A stretch of 35,278 nt of DNA from Candidatus Omnitrophota bacterium (GTDB taxonomy: Bacteria; Omnitrophota; Gorgyraeia; Zapsychrales; Fredricksoniimonadaceae). The notes below the pieces were generated by a model. The model searched no databases and was not told the DNA's origin. It worked only from the letters and a program-made list of their open reading frames with translations. Shown here piece by piece: positions 8,511 to 16,917 of this stretch. The stretch is from assembly GCA_021731625.1 (NCBI GenBank), contig JAKFXC010000029.1, forward strand, positions 1 to 35,278, read 5' to 3'. How positions within the stretch are numbered: position 1 is the first letter of the stretch; the number at the start of each line of letters is the position of its first letter. Position numbers and translations under genes: made by a program.

Positions 8511-9716
8511 ATGGACATGTATTTGTACCGCGTCAAAAATGATTCCGGCCAGACCTTGGTGGGGGTGACCCACGCCCAGGACATCAAAGACATCAAACCG
8601 CAGTTTCGTAGCGCCGAACTCTTTTTCATTTCCGCCACCCGTTACGATCCGGGGCAATTTGCCAGAATTAAATTGGGCCTCGACGAACTTTTGATGTTCA
8701 ATCGCCGTTTGTCCTATTTGATTGAGGCCGGGGTGCCGATTTTGCAATCCATGACCATCCTCTGGCGGCAGTCTGAGAACAAAGATCTGCAAGTCATCTG
8801 CAGCTACATCCGTAAGAAAATCGAGGACGGGAGTAACCTGCAGGAGGCGTTTAGCGCGTTCCCCAAGGTGTTTCCACCCATGTATGTGGCGTTGATCGGG
8901 GTGGCGGAAGTTGGGGCGGGTATGGTCAAGGCCCTGCGCAAAATCGGCGAATACCTGGAAGCTCAGAAAAGATTTATTGAACGGCTGAAGCGGGCGACGA
9001 TGTATCCTTCCTTTGTCCTGGGCTTTGCGTTTTTGGTGGTCCTCGGCATGTTCACGTTTGTCATCCCGACGTTTCAAAAAGTCATATTGAGGATGCATGG
9101 CGAATTGCCGGTCTTGACGCAGGTTTTGTTTGGCATGTCCACTCAATTGCGCTCGCTTTGGTTTTGGATCTTCGCCGGCGTCATCGGGATCGGTGGGTTC
9201 CTGACCTGGAAGTGGGCGGCCCACATCCCGGAGACCAGGTATATGATCGATTCCTGGAAACTCCAGGCCCCGCTGTTTAAGCAAGTGCTTTACCCTATGT
9301 GCATCGGCCGTTTTACCCGTTCATTGTCGTTACTGCTTGACAGCGGGGTGCCGTTATTGGCCGCTATTGAAGTTTCCAAAACCACGGCGGGAAATGCCCG
9401 TATTGAGGTGGCTATCGAGGAGATTGAAAAACAAATTGTGGACGGCGGTACCTTGCACGACGCTTTTAAATCCACCAAGATTTTTCCAGTCATCCTTCAT
9501 GAAATGGTGGCCATCGGCGAAAGCAGCGGCAAGCTGCAACAATTGTTGGACAGTCTCTCTTCACATCTGGAGGAAGAAACCGATTATGCCCTGAATAAAT
9601 TCTTGACGTATCTTGAGCCGTTGTTGGTCATCACCATTGGCGGCATCGTTTTAGTGGTGATGCTGGGAATTTACATGCCGATATTTTCTCTGCAAAATGC
9701 TTTACGGGTGTTGTAG
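8511..9716 (+). CDS. pilC: Inner-membrane platform protein of type IV pilus/type II secretion (PilC/GspF)
   Basis: The protein has 401 residues, close to the family norm. It has two T2SF-type domains (about 65-190 and 265-390), each with the gain-of-polarity start seen in LLMFNRRLSYLIEAGVPILQ and in RFTRSLSLLLDSGVPLLAAI. Three hydrophobic segments are visible: FVLGFAFLVVLGMFTFVIP, the WFWIFAGVIGIGGFL region and the C-terminal LLVITIGGIVLVVMLGIYMP. PilC/GspF links the ATPase to the pseudopilus in the inner membrane. It begins 8 nt after the ATPase stop; ATG 8517 is an alternative start. The N-terminal 60 residues are less conserved and lie in the cytoplasm. Confidence 0.93.
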   Translation: MDMYLYRVKNDSGQTLVGVTHAQDIKDIKPQFRSAELFFISATRYDPGQFARIKLGLDELLMFNRRLSYLIEAGVPILQSMTILWRQSENKDLQVICSYIRKKIEDGSNLQEAFSAFPKVFPPMYVALIGVAEVGAGMVKALRKIGEYLEAQKRFIERLKRATMYPSFVLGFAFLVVLGMFTFVIPTFQKVILRMHGELPVLTQVLFGMSTQLRSLWFWIFAGVIGIGGFLTWKWAAHIPETRYMIDSWKLQAPLFKQVLYPMCIGRFTRSLSLLLDSGVPLLAAIEVSKTTAGNARIEVAIEEIEKQIVDGGTLHDAFKSTKIFPVILHEMVAIGESSGKLQQLLDSLSSHLEEETDYALNKFLTYLEPLLVITIGGIVLVVMLGIYMPIFSLQNALRVL

Positions 9717-9757
9717 TTTTATATAAAGTAATATTTGTCAGCGGGTTGTATTTTGTA

Positions 9758-9767
9758 AAAGCGCTTT
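9758..9767. promoter_or_regulatory. Palindrome AAAGCGCTTT upstream of the pilin promoter
   Basis: A perfect 10-bp palindrome lies 21 nt before the pilin -35 box. The 12-mer AAAAGCGCTTTC recurs at 32673-32684 upstream of the second exported paralog at nearly the same distance from its promoter. The sequence resembles LacI-family or catabolite-type operators. An overlapping hairpin (GCGCTT 9761-9766, AAGCGC 9775-9780) lacks a T-tract, so it is not a terminator. Confidence 0.4.
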
Positions 9768-9788
9768 CTCATTTAAGCGCGGGGCGCA

Positions 9789-9816
9789 TTGTTTAGAAAT
9801 GAAGGGGTGGTATACT
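9789..9816 (+). promoter_or_regulatory. Pilin promoter
   Basis: TTGTTT (9789-9794), a 16-nt spacer and TATACT (9811-9816). The transcript would have a leader of about 48 nt ending in a strong ribosome site. This gives the major pilin its own promoter inside the cluster, as expected for an abundant subunit. Confidence 0.6.
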
Positions 9817-9858
9817 TTTCATATACCATTGTTGTTTGTGTCAAACAGTCCACAAAAC

Positions 9859-9865
9859 AAGGAGG
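9859..9865 (+). promoter_or_regulatory. Strong Shine-Dalgarno that fixes the pilin GTG start
   Basis: AAGGAGG lies 5 nt before GTG 9871. It shows that the prepilin starts at this GTG, giving the short leader MKKG, and not at an upstream in-frame ATG at 9799. Confidence 0.85.
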
Positions 9866-9870
9866 ATAAT

Positions 9871-10257
9871 GTGAAAAAAGGTTTTTCTTTGGTTGAGTTA
9901 TTAGTGGTTCTGATTATCATTGGGGTCTTGGTGACTTTGATTTTGCCCAATACCCTAAAGGCAATCCGTTCGGCGAATTTGAAAGAAACCGCCGCGACCC
10001 TGCGCACGATTGATACATCCTTGCAATTGTGTTATGCCGAAAAAAGAGATTGGACTGTGTGCAATTCGTTCGTGCAGCTAGCCGCAGGTAATTATCTGGA
10101 ACGAGATCTGACCGGCGTTACCGACGCATTCGGTGTGATGTATGACGTTGAAGCTGGACCGGATGGCGGGTGGCGCTCCATCAAGACAAGCCACTTTACG
10201 GCTTGGCCGGATATTACCCACCATGCCAGTGAAGGCGGCGGCAATTCGGGCACTTAA
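9871..10257 (+). CDS. Major type IV pilin/GspG-like pseudopilin
   Basis: The protein has 128 residues from GTG 9871, set by a strong AAGGAGG. The class III signal is textbook: leader MKKG, then FSLVELLVVLIIIGVLVTLI, with Glu at mature position 5, followed by the hydrophobic helix. The globular part has two cysteines (LCYAEKRDWTVC) that could form a disulfide. A segment DAFGVMYDVEAGPDGGW recalls the calcium-binding C-terminal region of GspG. It would be matured by a prepilin peptidase encoded elsewhere. It is preceded by its own promoter and a palindrome, so its expression can exceed that of the machinery genes. Major subunit status is inferred from the ribosome site and promoter strength. Confidence 0.88.
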   Translation: MKKGFSLVELLVVLIIIGVLVTLILPNTLKAIRSANLKETAATLRTIDTSLQLCYAEKRDWTVCNSFVQLAAGNYLERDLTGVTDAFGVMYDVEAGPDGGWRSIKTSHFTAWPDITHHASEGGGNSGT

Positions 10258-10297
10258 GACACGAAATAAATCGTTGGTTTAAATTCGACAGGACCGC

Positions 10298-11764
10298 ATG
10301 ACGGAAACGTATTTGGCCCTCGAGGTCACTGACCAAAAGATCCGTTACATTGTCATTGATAAGAAAATCAAGGGCATGGCCTTTAAGCGGGCAGGCGGAT
10401 CCATGGCTGTCGTGGATCCGTCTGTTCCTGGGGCTTTTGCCGACGCGATCAAGGCCATCATCGCTGAGCATAAGCTCAAAGTTTCCCGCCTGTTTTTGTC
10501 CATCAACCGCAAGCAAACCGTCATCCATCAATTGTCCCTGGGCAAAATGTCTCGCCCGGATTTGGAAAGCATCATCGAGGCCGAAATTGAAAGAATCCCC
10601 TCGTTTACGGACAAAGGATTTGACTACATTTATCAGGAGCCGGGCGAACAAAAGGTCAAGAACCGGGTCATTTTTGCCGCGGTCGACGAGCGATTTCTGC
10701 AATACCTCTTGAAGGAAGTGCGCAAGACCGGCATTCCCTGCCGGGCCATCGACATTGTGCCGCTAAACATTCCCGGCATTTTAACGGCGCCGGAATACAA
10801 AGAAGGCGCCCAGGCCTTGGTGGTCTTGCTCGACACCATCAGTTATCTGGTCCTCTACGACCACGGGCAGCTCAAATTCTTGTACACCACGTCGGTGGGC
10901 AAAGATTTGCTGTTTCCGGCCTTTAAGATATTTGAAATGGACAAGGCCACCGTGATGAGCTGGGCGGAGGAGCTAAAACGGGCCATCAAATCCTATGCCC
11001 TGGACAGCCAAAACAAACCGGTGTCCAAGACCTGGCTGGTCTGGGACCAGGAGAACGCCAAAGATTTTGATCAGTATTTGCGTGAGGAAGCGAATTTTCC
11101 GCTGCAACCATTGGGTGCCTTGGACCAATGGCTGCACGAGCGCATCAACCCCATTTATGTATTGGCCGCGACGCCTGCCATCCACCACGCCCAAAAAATC
11201 AAAGCGAATTTTTCCCTGGACCATTTTTTCCGCACCCCGCAGCAGCACATGGGCGCCCGTCGGACCATTGTGGCGGCGGCGGTGTTTTTGATCGTCACCG
11301 GCGTTGTTTTTGCCGGCGCGCTGGGCCACTTTGCCAAGGCTAAAAGGAACGCCTCGGCCGACGCTCAGGCCGCCAAAGCCAAAATCAGCCTGCTGGAAAA
11401 AGAATCCACCGAAGTTTTGAAACTGCGCCAGGAATATGAAACGGCCCGGGACCAGATGCTGATGCAGGCCACCTATGTCAAAATCTTGAAACGCATGTCC
11501 TGGTCAGAGGCCTTGAGCGTGGTGGCCTCCGAGCTGCCCGAAGAACTGTCGCTTACCGCATTTAAAGTCAATGAATCCGGCCTGGCCACGTTTACCGGCG
11601 AGGCCTTTGCCATGAAATCGGTGTCCGACCTCTTGCGCAAAATTGAAACGTCTTCCATTTTGGAACAGGGCAAGTTTAATTACCTCAACCAGCAGGAAGT
11701 GGAAGGAAAGACATTGTTTAAATTCGGCATCCTGGCCAATTTTAAAATGGGGGAAGGGTCATGA
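10298..11764 (+). CDS. PilM-PilN fusion (GspL-like) assembly platform protein
   Basis: The protein has 488 residues. Residues 1 to about 300 have an actin-like PilM/GspL fold pattern, beginning LALEVTDQKIRYIVID and with a second phosphate-region equivalent ALVVLLDTISYLVLYDHGQL. The usual DIG nucleotide-binding motifs are degenerate, as in GspL. A single membrane helix at about 323-345 is followed by a coiled coil and a PilN-like periplasmic domain to the end. It therefore unites the cytoplasmic PilM and the membrane PilN in one chain, as GspL does. An AGGA site precedes the ATG. The 3' end overlaps the next gene by 4 nt (ATGA), indicating translational coupling. It would link the ATPase to the periplasmic alignment complex. 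Confidence 0.85.
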   Translation: MTETYLALEVTDQKIRYIVIDKKIKGMAFKRAGGSMAVVDPSVPGAFADAIKAIIAEHKLKVSRLFLSINRKQTVIHQLSLGKMSRPDLESIIEAEIERIPSFTDKGFDYIYQEPGEQKVKNRVIFAAVDERFLQYLLKEVRKTGIPCRAIDIVPLNIPGILTAPEYKEGAQALVVLLDTISYLVLYDHGQLKFLYTTSVGKDLLFPAFKIFEMDKATVMSWAEELKRAIKSYALDSQNKPVSKTWLVWDQENAKDFDQYLREEANFPLQPLGALDQWLHERINPIYVLAATPAIHHAQKIKANFSLDHFFRTPQQHMGARRTIVAAAVFLIVTGVVFAGALGHFAKAKRNASADAQAAKAKISLLEKESTEVLKLRQEYETARDQMLMQATYVKILKRMSWSEALSVVASELPEELSLTAFKVNESGLATFTGEAFAMKSVSDLLRKIETSSILEQGKFNYLNQQEVEGKTLFKFGILANFKMGEGS

Positions 11765-12420
11765 GCAAAACAGCCGCTCCCCAAAAAATCGGCGGCATTG
11801 CCGTGGCCGTGTGTTTGATTTTTGTCCTAAGCATGTCCGCGGCCGTGGCCTACCGTTACAATGAGGTCCGCAGCGCCGTGGTGGCCCAGAGCAACCAAAA
11901 GACTAAGCTGGACAAATTGCAGAAACGGGTGGAGGAAAGCAAAGATTCCATCCAGCAGTTTAAGACCGAACAGGAAGAGTTCCAGAAAATGCTCTTTGAT
12001 GAACGCGATGTGCCGGCTTTTCTCGACGGTATTTCTGATTCCGCGGCCCAGACCCAGGTGTATGTGCAGGAAATGCGGACCCAGCAGTTCGGCCGCCTGG
12101 TGGTCCCGAAAGATTTTGAGGAATCCAGCCGCAAAATGGCCAGGGTGAGGATCACCGAAGATTTAGACGCGAAAGAGCGCCAAAACCCCAAGAAGAAACT
12201 CAATGACATGCTCACCGTGGCCGCCATGCCGGTGCAATTTAAGGTCCGCGGCACCTTCGAGGCCCTGGTGCGTTTCTTAAATTCTATTGAGAACTACAAA
12301 CAGTTAGTCACCGTCAGTAACGTGTCCATCGGCGGCAAGCCCCAGGATTATCCGCAGCTTTCCTGTGAATTCACGTTGAGGATCTACAGCTTAAAAAAAT
12401 TGGGAGACATTAAGTCATGA
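11761..12420 (+). CDS. PilO/GspM-like alignment protein
   Basis: The protein has 219 residues. A short cytoplasmic N-terminus is followed by one membrane helix (about 11-33, IGGIAVAVCLIFVLSMSAAV), a periplasmic coiled coil (about 40-80) and a ferredoxin-like domain of the PilO type (around VAAMPVQFKVRGTFEALVRF). Position and topology, rather than strong sequence motifs, give the call. It would pair with the PilN part of the upstream protein in the inner-membrane alignment complex. It overlaps both neighbours by 4 nt (ATGA), so the genes are translationally coupled. Confidence 0.8.
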   Translation: MSKTAAPQKIGGIAVAVCLIFVLSMSAAVAYRYNEVRSAVVAQSNQKTKLDKLQKRVEESKDSIQQFKTEQEEFQKMLFDERDVPAFLDGISDSAAQTQVYVQEMRTQQFGRLVVPKDFEESSRKMARVRITEDLDAKERQNPKKKLNDMLTVAAMPVQFKVRGTFEALVRFLNSIENYKQLVTVSNVSIGGKPQDYPQLSCEFTLRIYSLKKLGDIKS

Positions 12421-12923
12421 GGCCAGCAGCGGTCTTAGCGATGTTGATTTTAGTCGCCGGTGCATTAGCGGTGCCGGGGACGGCGGTGGCCGACAAGGCG
12501 GACAATGGCTTGCCCATTCCGTATGTGGAGAGCCCCCAACTCGCGAAACTCATTTTGAGGCCGGAGCCCAAGACCTTGCAGATTAACCGCGACCCCTTTA
12601 AACCCTTGATCATCCCTAAAAAGGCCAAGCCGGGGGTTCCCGGCGGGCCGGGCAAAAAAGACGCTGAGCCGGAAGTGCCCATCCCCGAGATCATCCAAAA
12701 AATGGAATTGATCGGTGTGGTCAAGCTCGAAGGAGAATTCCGGGCCTATGTCAAGACGGTGACCAAGACCGGGACCAAGACCGGGACCAAAACTATGGTC
12801 TTAAGAATGCAAGACAAGGTGCCGGACAAAATCGAAGATTATACCGTCGAGTTTATTGGCCTCGACCAAATCGTTTTAAAATCCCCCCATCACGAAGTGG
12901 TTAAAAAAAGAGGTAAAAAATGA
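12417..12923 (+). CDS. PilP/GspC-like periplasmic linker protein
   Basis: The protein has 168 residues. An N-terminal hydrophobic signal or anchor (about 3-22, ending TAVADK) is followed by a proline-rich linker containing NRDPFKP, a motif common in PilP and GspC proteins. A small beta domain follows (IIQKMELIGVVKLEGEFRAY), like the homology region that docks onto the secretin. No lipobox cysteine is present, unlike proteobacterial PilP lipoproteins. A tandem 12-base repeat encodes TKTG-TKTG in a surface loop. It would couple the inner-membrane PilN/PilO complex to the secretin encoded next, with which it overlaps by 4 nt. Confidence 0.72.
   Translation: MRPAAVLAMLILVAGALAVPGTAVADKADNGLPIPYVESPQLAKLILRPEPKTLQINRDPFKPLIIPKKAKPGVPGGPGKKDAEPEVPIPEIIQKMELIGVVKLEGEFRAYVKTVTKTGTKTGTKTMVLRMQDKVPDKIEDYTVEFIGLDQIVLKSPHHEVVKKRGKK
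12762..12794. repeat. Tandem 12-bp repeat inside the PilP-like gene
   Basis: ACCAAGACCGGG occurs twice in a row (12762-12773, 12774-12785), followed by a partial third copy ACCAAAACT. It encodes Thr-Lys-Thr-Gly units in a predicted loop and keeps the frame. Confidence 0.8.
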
Positions 12924-14317
12924 AAATATTACGATTAACGTTATTGGTCACCCTGCTGCTACTTTGGGGGGCCACCCCGGTTTATGTCCGTGCCGCCTAC
13001 GAGAGCGAAGATGCCCGTCCCATGCCCATCGAAGAGCTGCATGACCAGATCCAGGAGATCGAGGAGGCCATGGAGGATGCCAAGCAATGGTCTGTTCCCC
13101 CAAACAGGCCCGCGGATGTGCAAAAAGACCCAGTGCTTCTTCCGATGATGACCGCCGACGAGATCTTAAACAGCGTCATCCCCCTGGAAACCCAGGAGAA
13201 GGAAATGGACCTGGAGTTTGAAGAAGCCAGTTTGGAAAGCATTTTGCGCACCATCGGCGACATCACCCAAATCAATATTGTTTTGGACCCGTCCTTAAAA
13301 AGCGTCAACTCGTCGCTGCACCTTAAAAAAGTCAAGATCCGCGATGCTTTGCACATCGTGGCCAATTCATTCAATTTGGTGTTTAAGAAAATCGGCAATT
13401 CTTTGTTCATCACCACCAAGGAGCGCATCCGGGGGGAGAATTTGGTCACCCGGGTCTTTACTTTGCGCTATACCAAGGCCCCGGGAGTCAAGGCCATGAC
13501 CAAAAATATCCTCGACACCATCACTTTCAATGAGGACAACAATTCATTGGTCGTCACCGGCAGCCCCGAGGAAGTCACCGCCATCGAGGAAATGATCAAA
13601 AAAATCGACCTGCCGCAGCCACAGGTCATCCTGGAGGCCAAAATCATTGAGATCAACAAGGACGCGCTCAAAGATTTAGGGGTGGATTGGTCGGATGCCA
13701 TCACCACCAGTTTTCAGGAAAAAGGGCGGCCCACCACATTCTCATCTCCGGAGACGTCTGGTGATTCGCCTTTGAAGATTTTTGGCTTGGCCCGCACCCC
13801 GATGCAGTTTAATGCCATCATTAAAATCCTGGAAAATGACAATAAGGCCAAAGTGTTGTCCAACCCCCGGATCATCACTTTAAACAATCAGCAGTCGGAG
13901 ATTTTTGTGGGGGATCGCATTCCCTACACCGTGACCTCGATTAGCGGCGGGGTGGCCACTTCAGATGTGCGTTTTGTGGAACCCGGAATCCGGCTGCGGG
14001 TGACGCCTTCCATCATCGACAAAGATTTTGTGGTGCTCAAAATTGAGCCGGAGGTGAGTTTTATTTTCACCTTCTTGGGGCCGCAAGCCCAGTACCCTTG
14101 GGTCAAGACCCGCAATGCTACCGCCTACGTCAGGATTCAAAACAACTGTCCGTTTGTCTTAGGGGGACTGCTTAACCAGCAGGACACTAAGAACTTGTAC
14201 AAAGTGCCATTTTTGGGAGATGTCCCCGGCCTCGGGAGATTGTTCAGTTATCAGAAACATCAGGTTACTGATTCTGAATTGATTATTACCGTGGTGCCGG
14301 TGATCATTAATCAATAA
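12920..14317 (+). CDS. pilQ: Outer-membrane secretin (PilQ/GspD family)
   Basis: The protein has 465 residues, short for the family. A signal peptide (about 1-25) has no lipobox. An acidic linker follows, then an STN/N0-like domain (about 95-165), an N1-type domain (about 175-245, with FNEDNNSLVVTGSPEEVTAI) and the secretin beta-barrel domain. The barrel carries the GDRIPYTVTS segment and the family signature VPFLGDVPGLGRLF from residue 429. It would form the outer-membrane pore for the pilus or secreted substrate. Fewer N-domains than GspD suggest a compact channel of PilQ type. ATGA overlap with the gene before and TAATG overlap with the gene after show operon coupling. Confidence 0.93.
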   Translation: MKILRLTLLVTLLLLWGATPVYVRAAYESEDARPMPIEELHDQIQEIEEAMEDAKQWSVPPNRPADVQKDPVLLPMMTADEILNSVIPLETQEKEMDLEFEEASLESILRTIGDITQINIVLDPSLKSVNSSLHLKKVKIRDALHIVANSFNLVFKKIGNSLFITTKERIRGENLVTRVFTLRYTKAPGVKAMTKNILDTITFNEDNNSLVVTGSPEEVTAIEEMIKKIDLPQPQVILEAKIIEINKDALKDLGVDWSDAITTSFQEKGRPTTFSSPETSGDSPLKIFGLARTPMQFNAIIKILENDNKAKVLSNPRIITLNNQQSEIFVGDRIPYTVTSISGGVATSDVRFVEPGIRLRVTPSIIDKDFVVLKIEPEVSFIFTFLGPQAQYPWVKTRNATAYVRIQNNCPFVLGGLLNQQDTKNLYKVPFLGDVPGLGRLFSYQKHQVTDSELIITVVPVIINQ

Positions 14318-16434
14318 TGAAGAAGGCGTTCACATTTACCGAAATTTTAGTCAGCCTGGTCTTGATTGTGATTGTCAGCGCGGCCAGCTGGACCGCTGTG
14401 AGTGTTTTGACCCCCACCTCGGAAGCCACCCGTTACCGCATCAAAGCTGAAAATTTGTTGACCAAAAGCCAGGAAGAAGTCCGCCGGGTGGCTCAAAGTC
14501 TGTTTGATGAGCTAAATAACTGCAAGTTCGACGAAGCCAACACCTGTGGATTCACCGACATCGCCGCCGAATTTCCGGAGTACACCCGCACTCTAACCGT
14601 TTCGTCGGAAGGCTCCCCCGATTTTAAACGCGTGCACATCGCCGTCAGTTGGCTGGAAGAGGGAGAGAATAAGGTGCTAGATTCCGTGGTGCTTTTGGCC
14701 AAACCGGCCGAGCCGTCACCGGCTAATATCATCGGTTTAGTTCAGGGTGAGGATGCCCTCGGCGTGCCTTTGCCGAATGTAAAGATTGACTTAGCCGGTG
14801 CCAACGGCGGCAATTCGAGCACGACCTCTTCAGCGACCCTATTGCCGCGCACGGACGGCAAACAGATCAATTATACTTTTGCTGATCCTGACGGGCGGAA
14901 AGTTTTAAGTCCGGGAACGTGGATTTTGACGGTCACTGACGTAGATGGATATTACGATTTGGACCCGCCGATAACCCTGACCTTGGAAACCAAGGAGGAA
15001 CGGGACCAGCCCATTATCCTTAAACCTAAACCCGAAAACGGCCATATCATCGTTACTCTGACTCGCCCTGGGGCGGATTTGTTTAATAATCAGTCCGAAA
15101 TTGGTTTATACCAAAAGGGAGAACGCAAGGACTTTAAAGTTGGGCAGAGTGGCGTTCCTGGTGGTTTGCGGACTTTTGATTTTGTGGTTAAGTTTGAGGA
15201 CACGGAACCGCAATGTTTCACCGTGGCAACAGTGCGCTCCTATCTTTCCGCGATGGCCGGCGATCCCAGTTGCAGCGGTTTTGATTTTGATGCTGAGGGG
15301 TGGTCTTCCGCTCAGAATGGCGTAGACTGCAGCAAACCCAGGCAAGGCAGTGCGTCGGATGATACGATTTGCGTCTCCCCTGGGGAAGAGGTCGCGGTGC
15401 CTATACCGCTGGTTTATATTCCAATAACCACCATCAAGGGAATTGTGGCAGACCACAACGGACCGATCCCAAATGCCGAAATTTGGTTGTGGTGGCATGC
15501 CCCCCCGGGCCAGGAGTGGCCCTGGGACCATCACCCCGGCGATCCATCCCGGTATCACGGAACGTCAGACGCAGAAGGAAAATATGAAGTTGTGGTGCCG
15601 GCGGAACAGGATATGTTTCCTTCGACTGAGGATTTTTATCTGCGTATGGAGGTGCAGGCAGAAGTACAAGTTAATCATTGTTGTGGCGAGACGATCCTCA
15701 AAAAGTTCATGACAGGCCAATTCCGTGTAGGACCTCTGCACAAAGAACAGCCCTTCCTTCGAGATGTATCTCTTGATACCAATGTCCCGGAACCCGATTG
15801 CGGCAATGCGAATGGACGAGTGGTCAATGATAAGACGTCCGGCCACGTGCCTGGGGCATCGGTGAGAGTTGTGGTTGACGGCACCGCCAATGAAGGCGGC
15901 AATTATCGTTTTCAATGCGATAACGCGAGCCAAGGATTTCGGGTGCCTGCCGGGCCGACCTTTATCTCCGCTCAGCACCCGGATTATTATCCTTTTCCAA
16001 CCGGAGCCGAGCCAAATTGGTTTTATCCATCGGGCATTCCAGTCAGCATCACCGGCCAGGTCCAAAATGACATGCCGCCCATCGCGTTGTGGCCCAAAGG
16101 ATTCGGCTCCATCAAAGGCCGGGTTTATGCCGGCAGCGTCCCTATCAGCTGGGTGCAGGAGGTCATTGTGCAATTCGGCACCGGGGAGCCATCCGTCGCC
16201 GCTTATACCGATACCAATGGTTTTTATGAGATCCAGAATGTGCCAGCCACTTGGCCGCCGCCAGATCCAAAAGTGATTGGCAATCCTAAATATAATCAGG
16301 GCCAGCGAGAACATTGGCTGCATGTGTACGAGTCAGGAGCTTTCGAGGAGTATTGGAGCCCGAGTTCGTTTCGTGTCATAGATGGGCAGGAAACGAATGG
16401 CGATATTTACCTTGTTCCACGGGGAGCCTCGTAG
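14317..16434 (+). CDS. Very large minor pilin with carboxypeptidase-regulatory-like beta domains
   Basis: The protein has 705 residues. It begins with a prepilin signal, MKKA then FTFTEILVSLVLIVIVSA, with Glu at mature position 5. The residue before the cleavage site is Ala instead of the usual Gly. After a short pilin-like region the chain is a series of about four beta-sandwich units of the carboxypeptidase regulatory-like type: near residues 138-250 (IIGLVQGEDALGVPLPNVKI), 365-430 (IKGIVADHNGPIPNAEIWLW), 490-545 (ANGRVVNDKTSGHVPGASVR) and 600-650 (IKGRVYAGSVPISWV). Several cysteines are scattered through them. Pilins of this size usually cap a pilus, so a tip adhesin or substrate-binding role is inferred. 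The ATG overlaps the secretin stop by 1 nt. Confidence 0.8.
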   Translation: MKKAFTFTEILVSLVLIVIVSAASWTAVSVLTPTSEATRYRIKAENLLTKSQEEVRRVAQSLFDELNNCKFDEANTCGFTDIAAEFPEYTRTLTVSSEGSPDFKRVHIAVSWLEEGENKVLDSVVLLAKPAEPSPANIIGLVQGEDALGVPLPNVKIDLAGANGGNSSTTSSATLLPRTDGKQINYTFADPDGRKVLSPGTWILTVTDVDGYYDLDPPITLTLETKEERDQPIILKPKPENGHIIVTLTRPGADLFNNQSEIGLYQKGERKDFKVGQSGVPGGLRTFDFVVKFEDTEPQCFTVATVRSYLSAMAGDPSCSGFDFDAEGWSSAQNGVDCSKPRQGSASDDTICVSPGEEVAVPIPLVYIPITTIKGIVADHNGPIPNAEIWLWWHAPPGQEWPWDHHPGDPSRYHGTSDAEGKYEVVVPAEQDMFPSTEDFYLRMEVQAEVQVNHCCGETILKKFMTGQFRVGPLHKEQPFLRDVSLDTNVPEPDCGNANGRVVNDKTSGHVPGASVRVVVDGTANEGGNYRFQCDNASQGFRVPAGPTFISAQHPDYYPFPTGAEPNWFYPSGIPVSITGQVQNDMPPIALWPKGFGSIKGRVYAGSVPISWVQEVIVQFGTGEPSVAAYTDTNGFYEIQNVPATWPPPDPKVIGNPKYNQGQREHWLHVYESGAFEEYWSPSSFRVIDGQETNGDIYLVPRGAS

Positions 16435-16436
16435 GG

Positions 16437-16916
16437 ATGGCCACCAACCCCCGAGGCACAAGTCTGGTGGAAGTGTTGATGGCCGTCATCATTTTTGGGA
16501 TTTGCGTAGGCATTTTTTATTCGGTTTTTTATTTAAACTGGCAGGCCTTTGACCGCTACATTGCCAAGGCCGATTTTAGTCAGGAGTTAGACCGGATCGT
16601 GGATTCCATTGCCCTGGACGCCCGGTTTGCCCAGCGAATTGAGGTTCCGGCCACTGCCGCAGGTGAGGACAAGACAGCGACGATGATGGCTCCGGACGGG
16701 ACCGCAGTAGCGACCTACAGCATGATGAATGACGGCCGCATGATGCTGAGCCGTCAGGGAGTGGTAAGTTTATTGACCGATAAACTGGATTTTCCGGTTT
16801 CCGATTTTGACCAGGACGGCAACGCGGTGACCGTCAAGGTGGGCCTTATCGATCAACTGTTCGGCCGTACCGTCACGCTGGACGCGGCCACTGAGATTTA
16901 TCCGCGCAATAATTAA
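16437..16916 (+). CDS. Minor pseudopilin, GspJ/PilW-like
   Basis: The protein has 159 residues from ATG 16437, 2 nt after the preceding stop. The prepilin motif is ATNPRG then TSLVEVLMAVIIFGICVG, with Glu at mature position 5 and a hydrophobic helix after it. The globular part (DRIVDSIALDARFAQRIEVP onward) follows the layout of GspJ/PilW minor pilins, which help prime the tip of the filament. A longer in-frame opening upstream to 16314 lies inside the preceding gene and lacks a prepilin-like start, so 16437 is preferred. It sits between two other minor-pilin genes. Confidence 0.8.
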   Translation: MATNPRGTSLVEVLMAVIIFGICVGIFYSVFYLNWQAFDRYIAKADFSQELDRIVDSIALDARFAQRIEVPATAAGEDKTATMMAPDGTAVATYSMMNDGRMMLSRQGVVSLLTDKLDFPVSDFDQDGNAVTVKVGLIDQLFGRTVTLDAATEIYPRNN

Positions 16917-16917
16917 T

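Noticed and set aside
8439-9284. Minus-strand opening of 281 codons opposite pilB/pilC
   Set aside because: Antisense to conserved platform-protein sequence; His/Gln/Arg-rich shadow composition typical of codon mirroring.
9717-9870. Small RNA or hidden gene in the longest intergenic gap
   Set aside because: The gap is explained by the palindrome, promoter and leader of the pilin; the in-frame ATG at 9799 lies before the promoter -10.
15565-16323. Minus-strand opening of 252 codons opposite the large minor pilin
   Set aside because: The plus-strand gene has a prepilin signal, coupled start and beta-domain repeats; the opposite reading has none of these.
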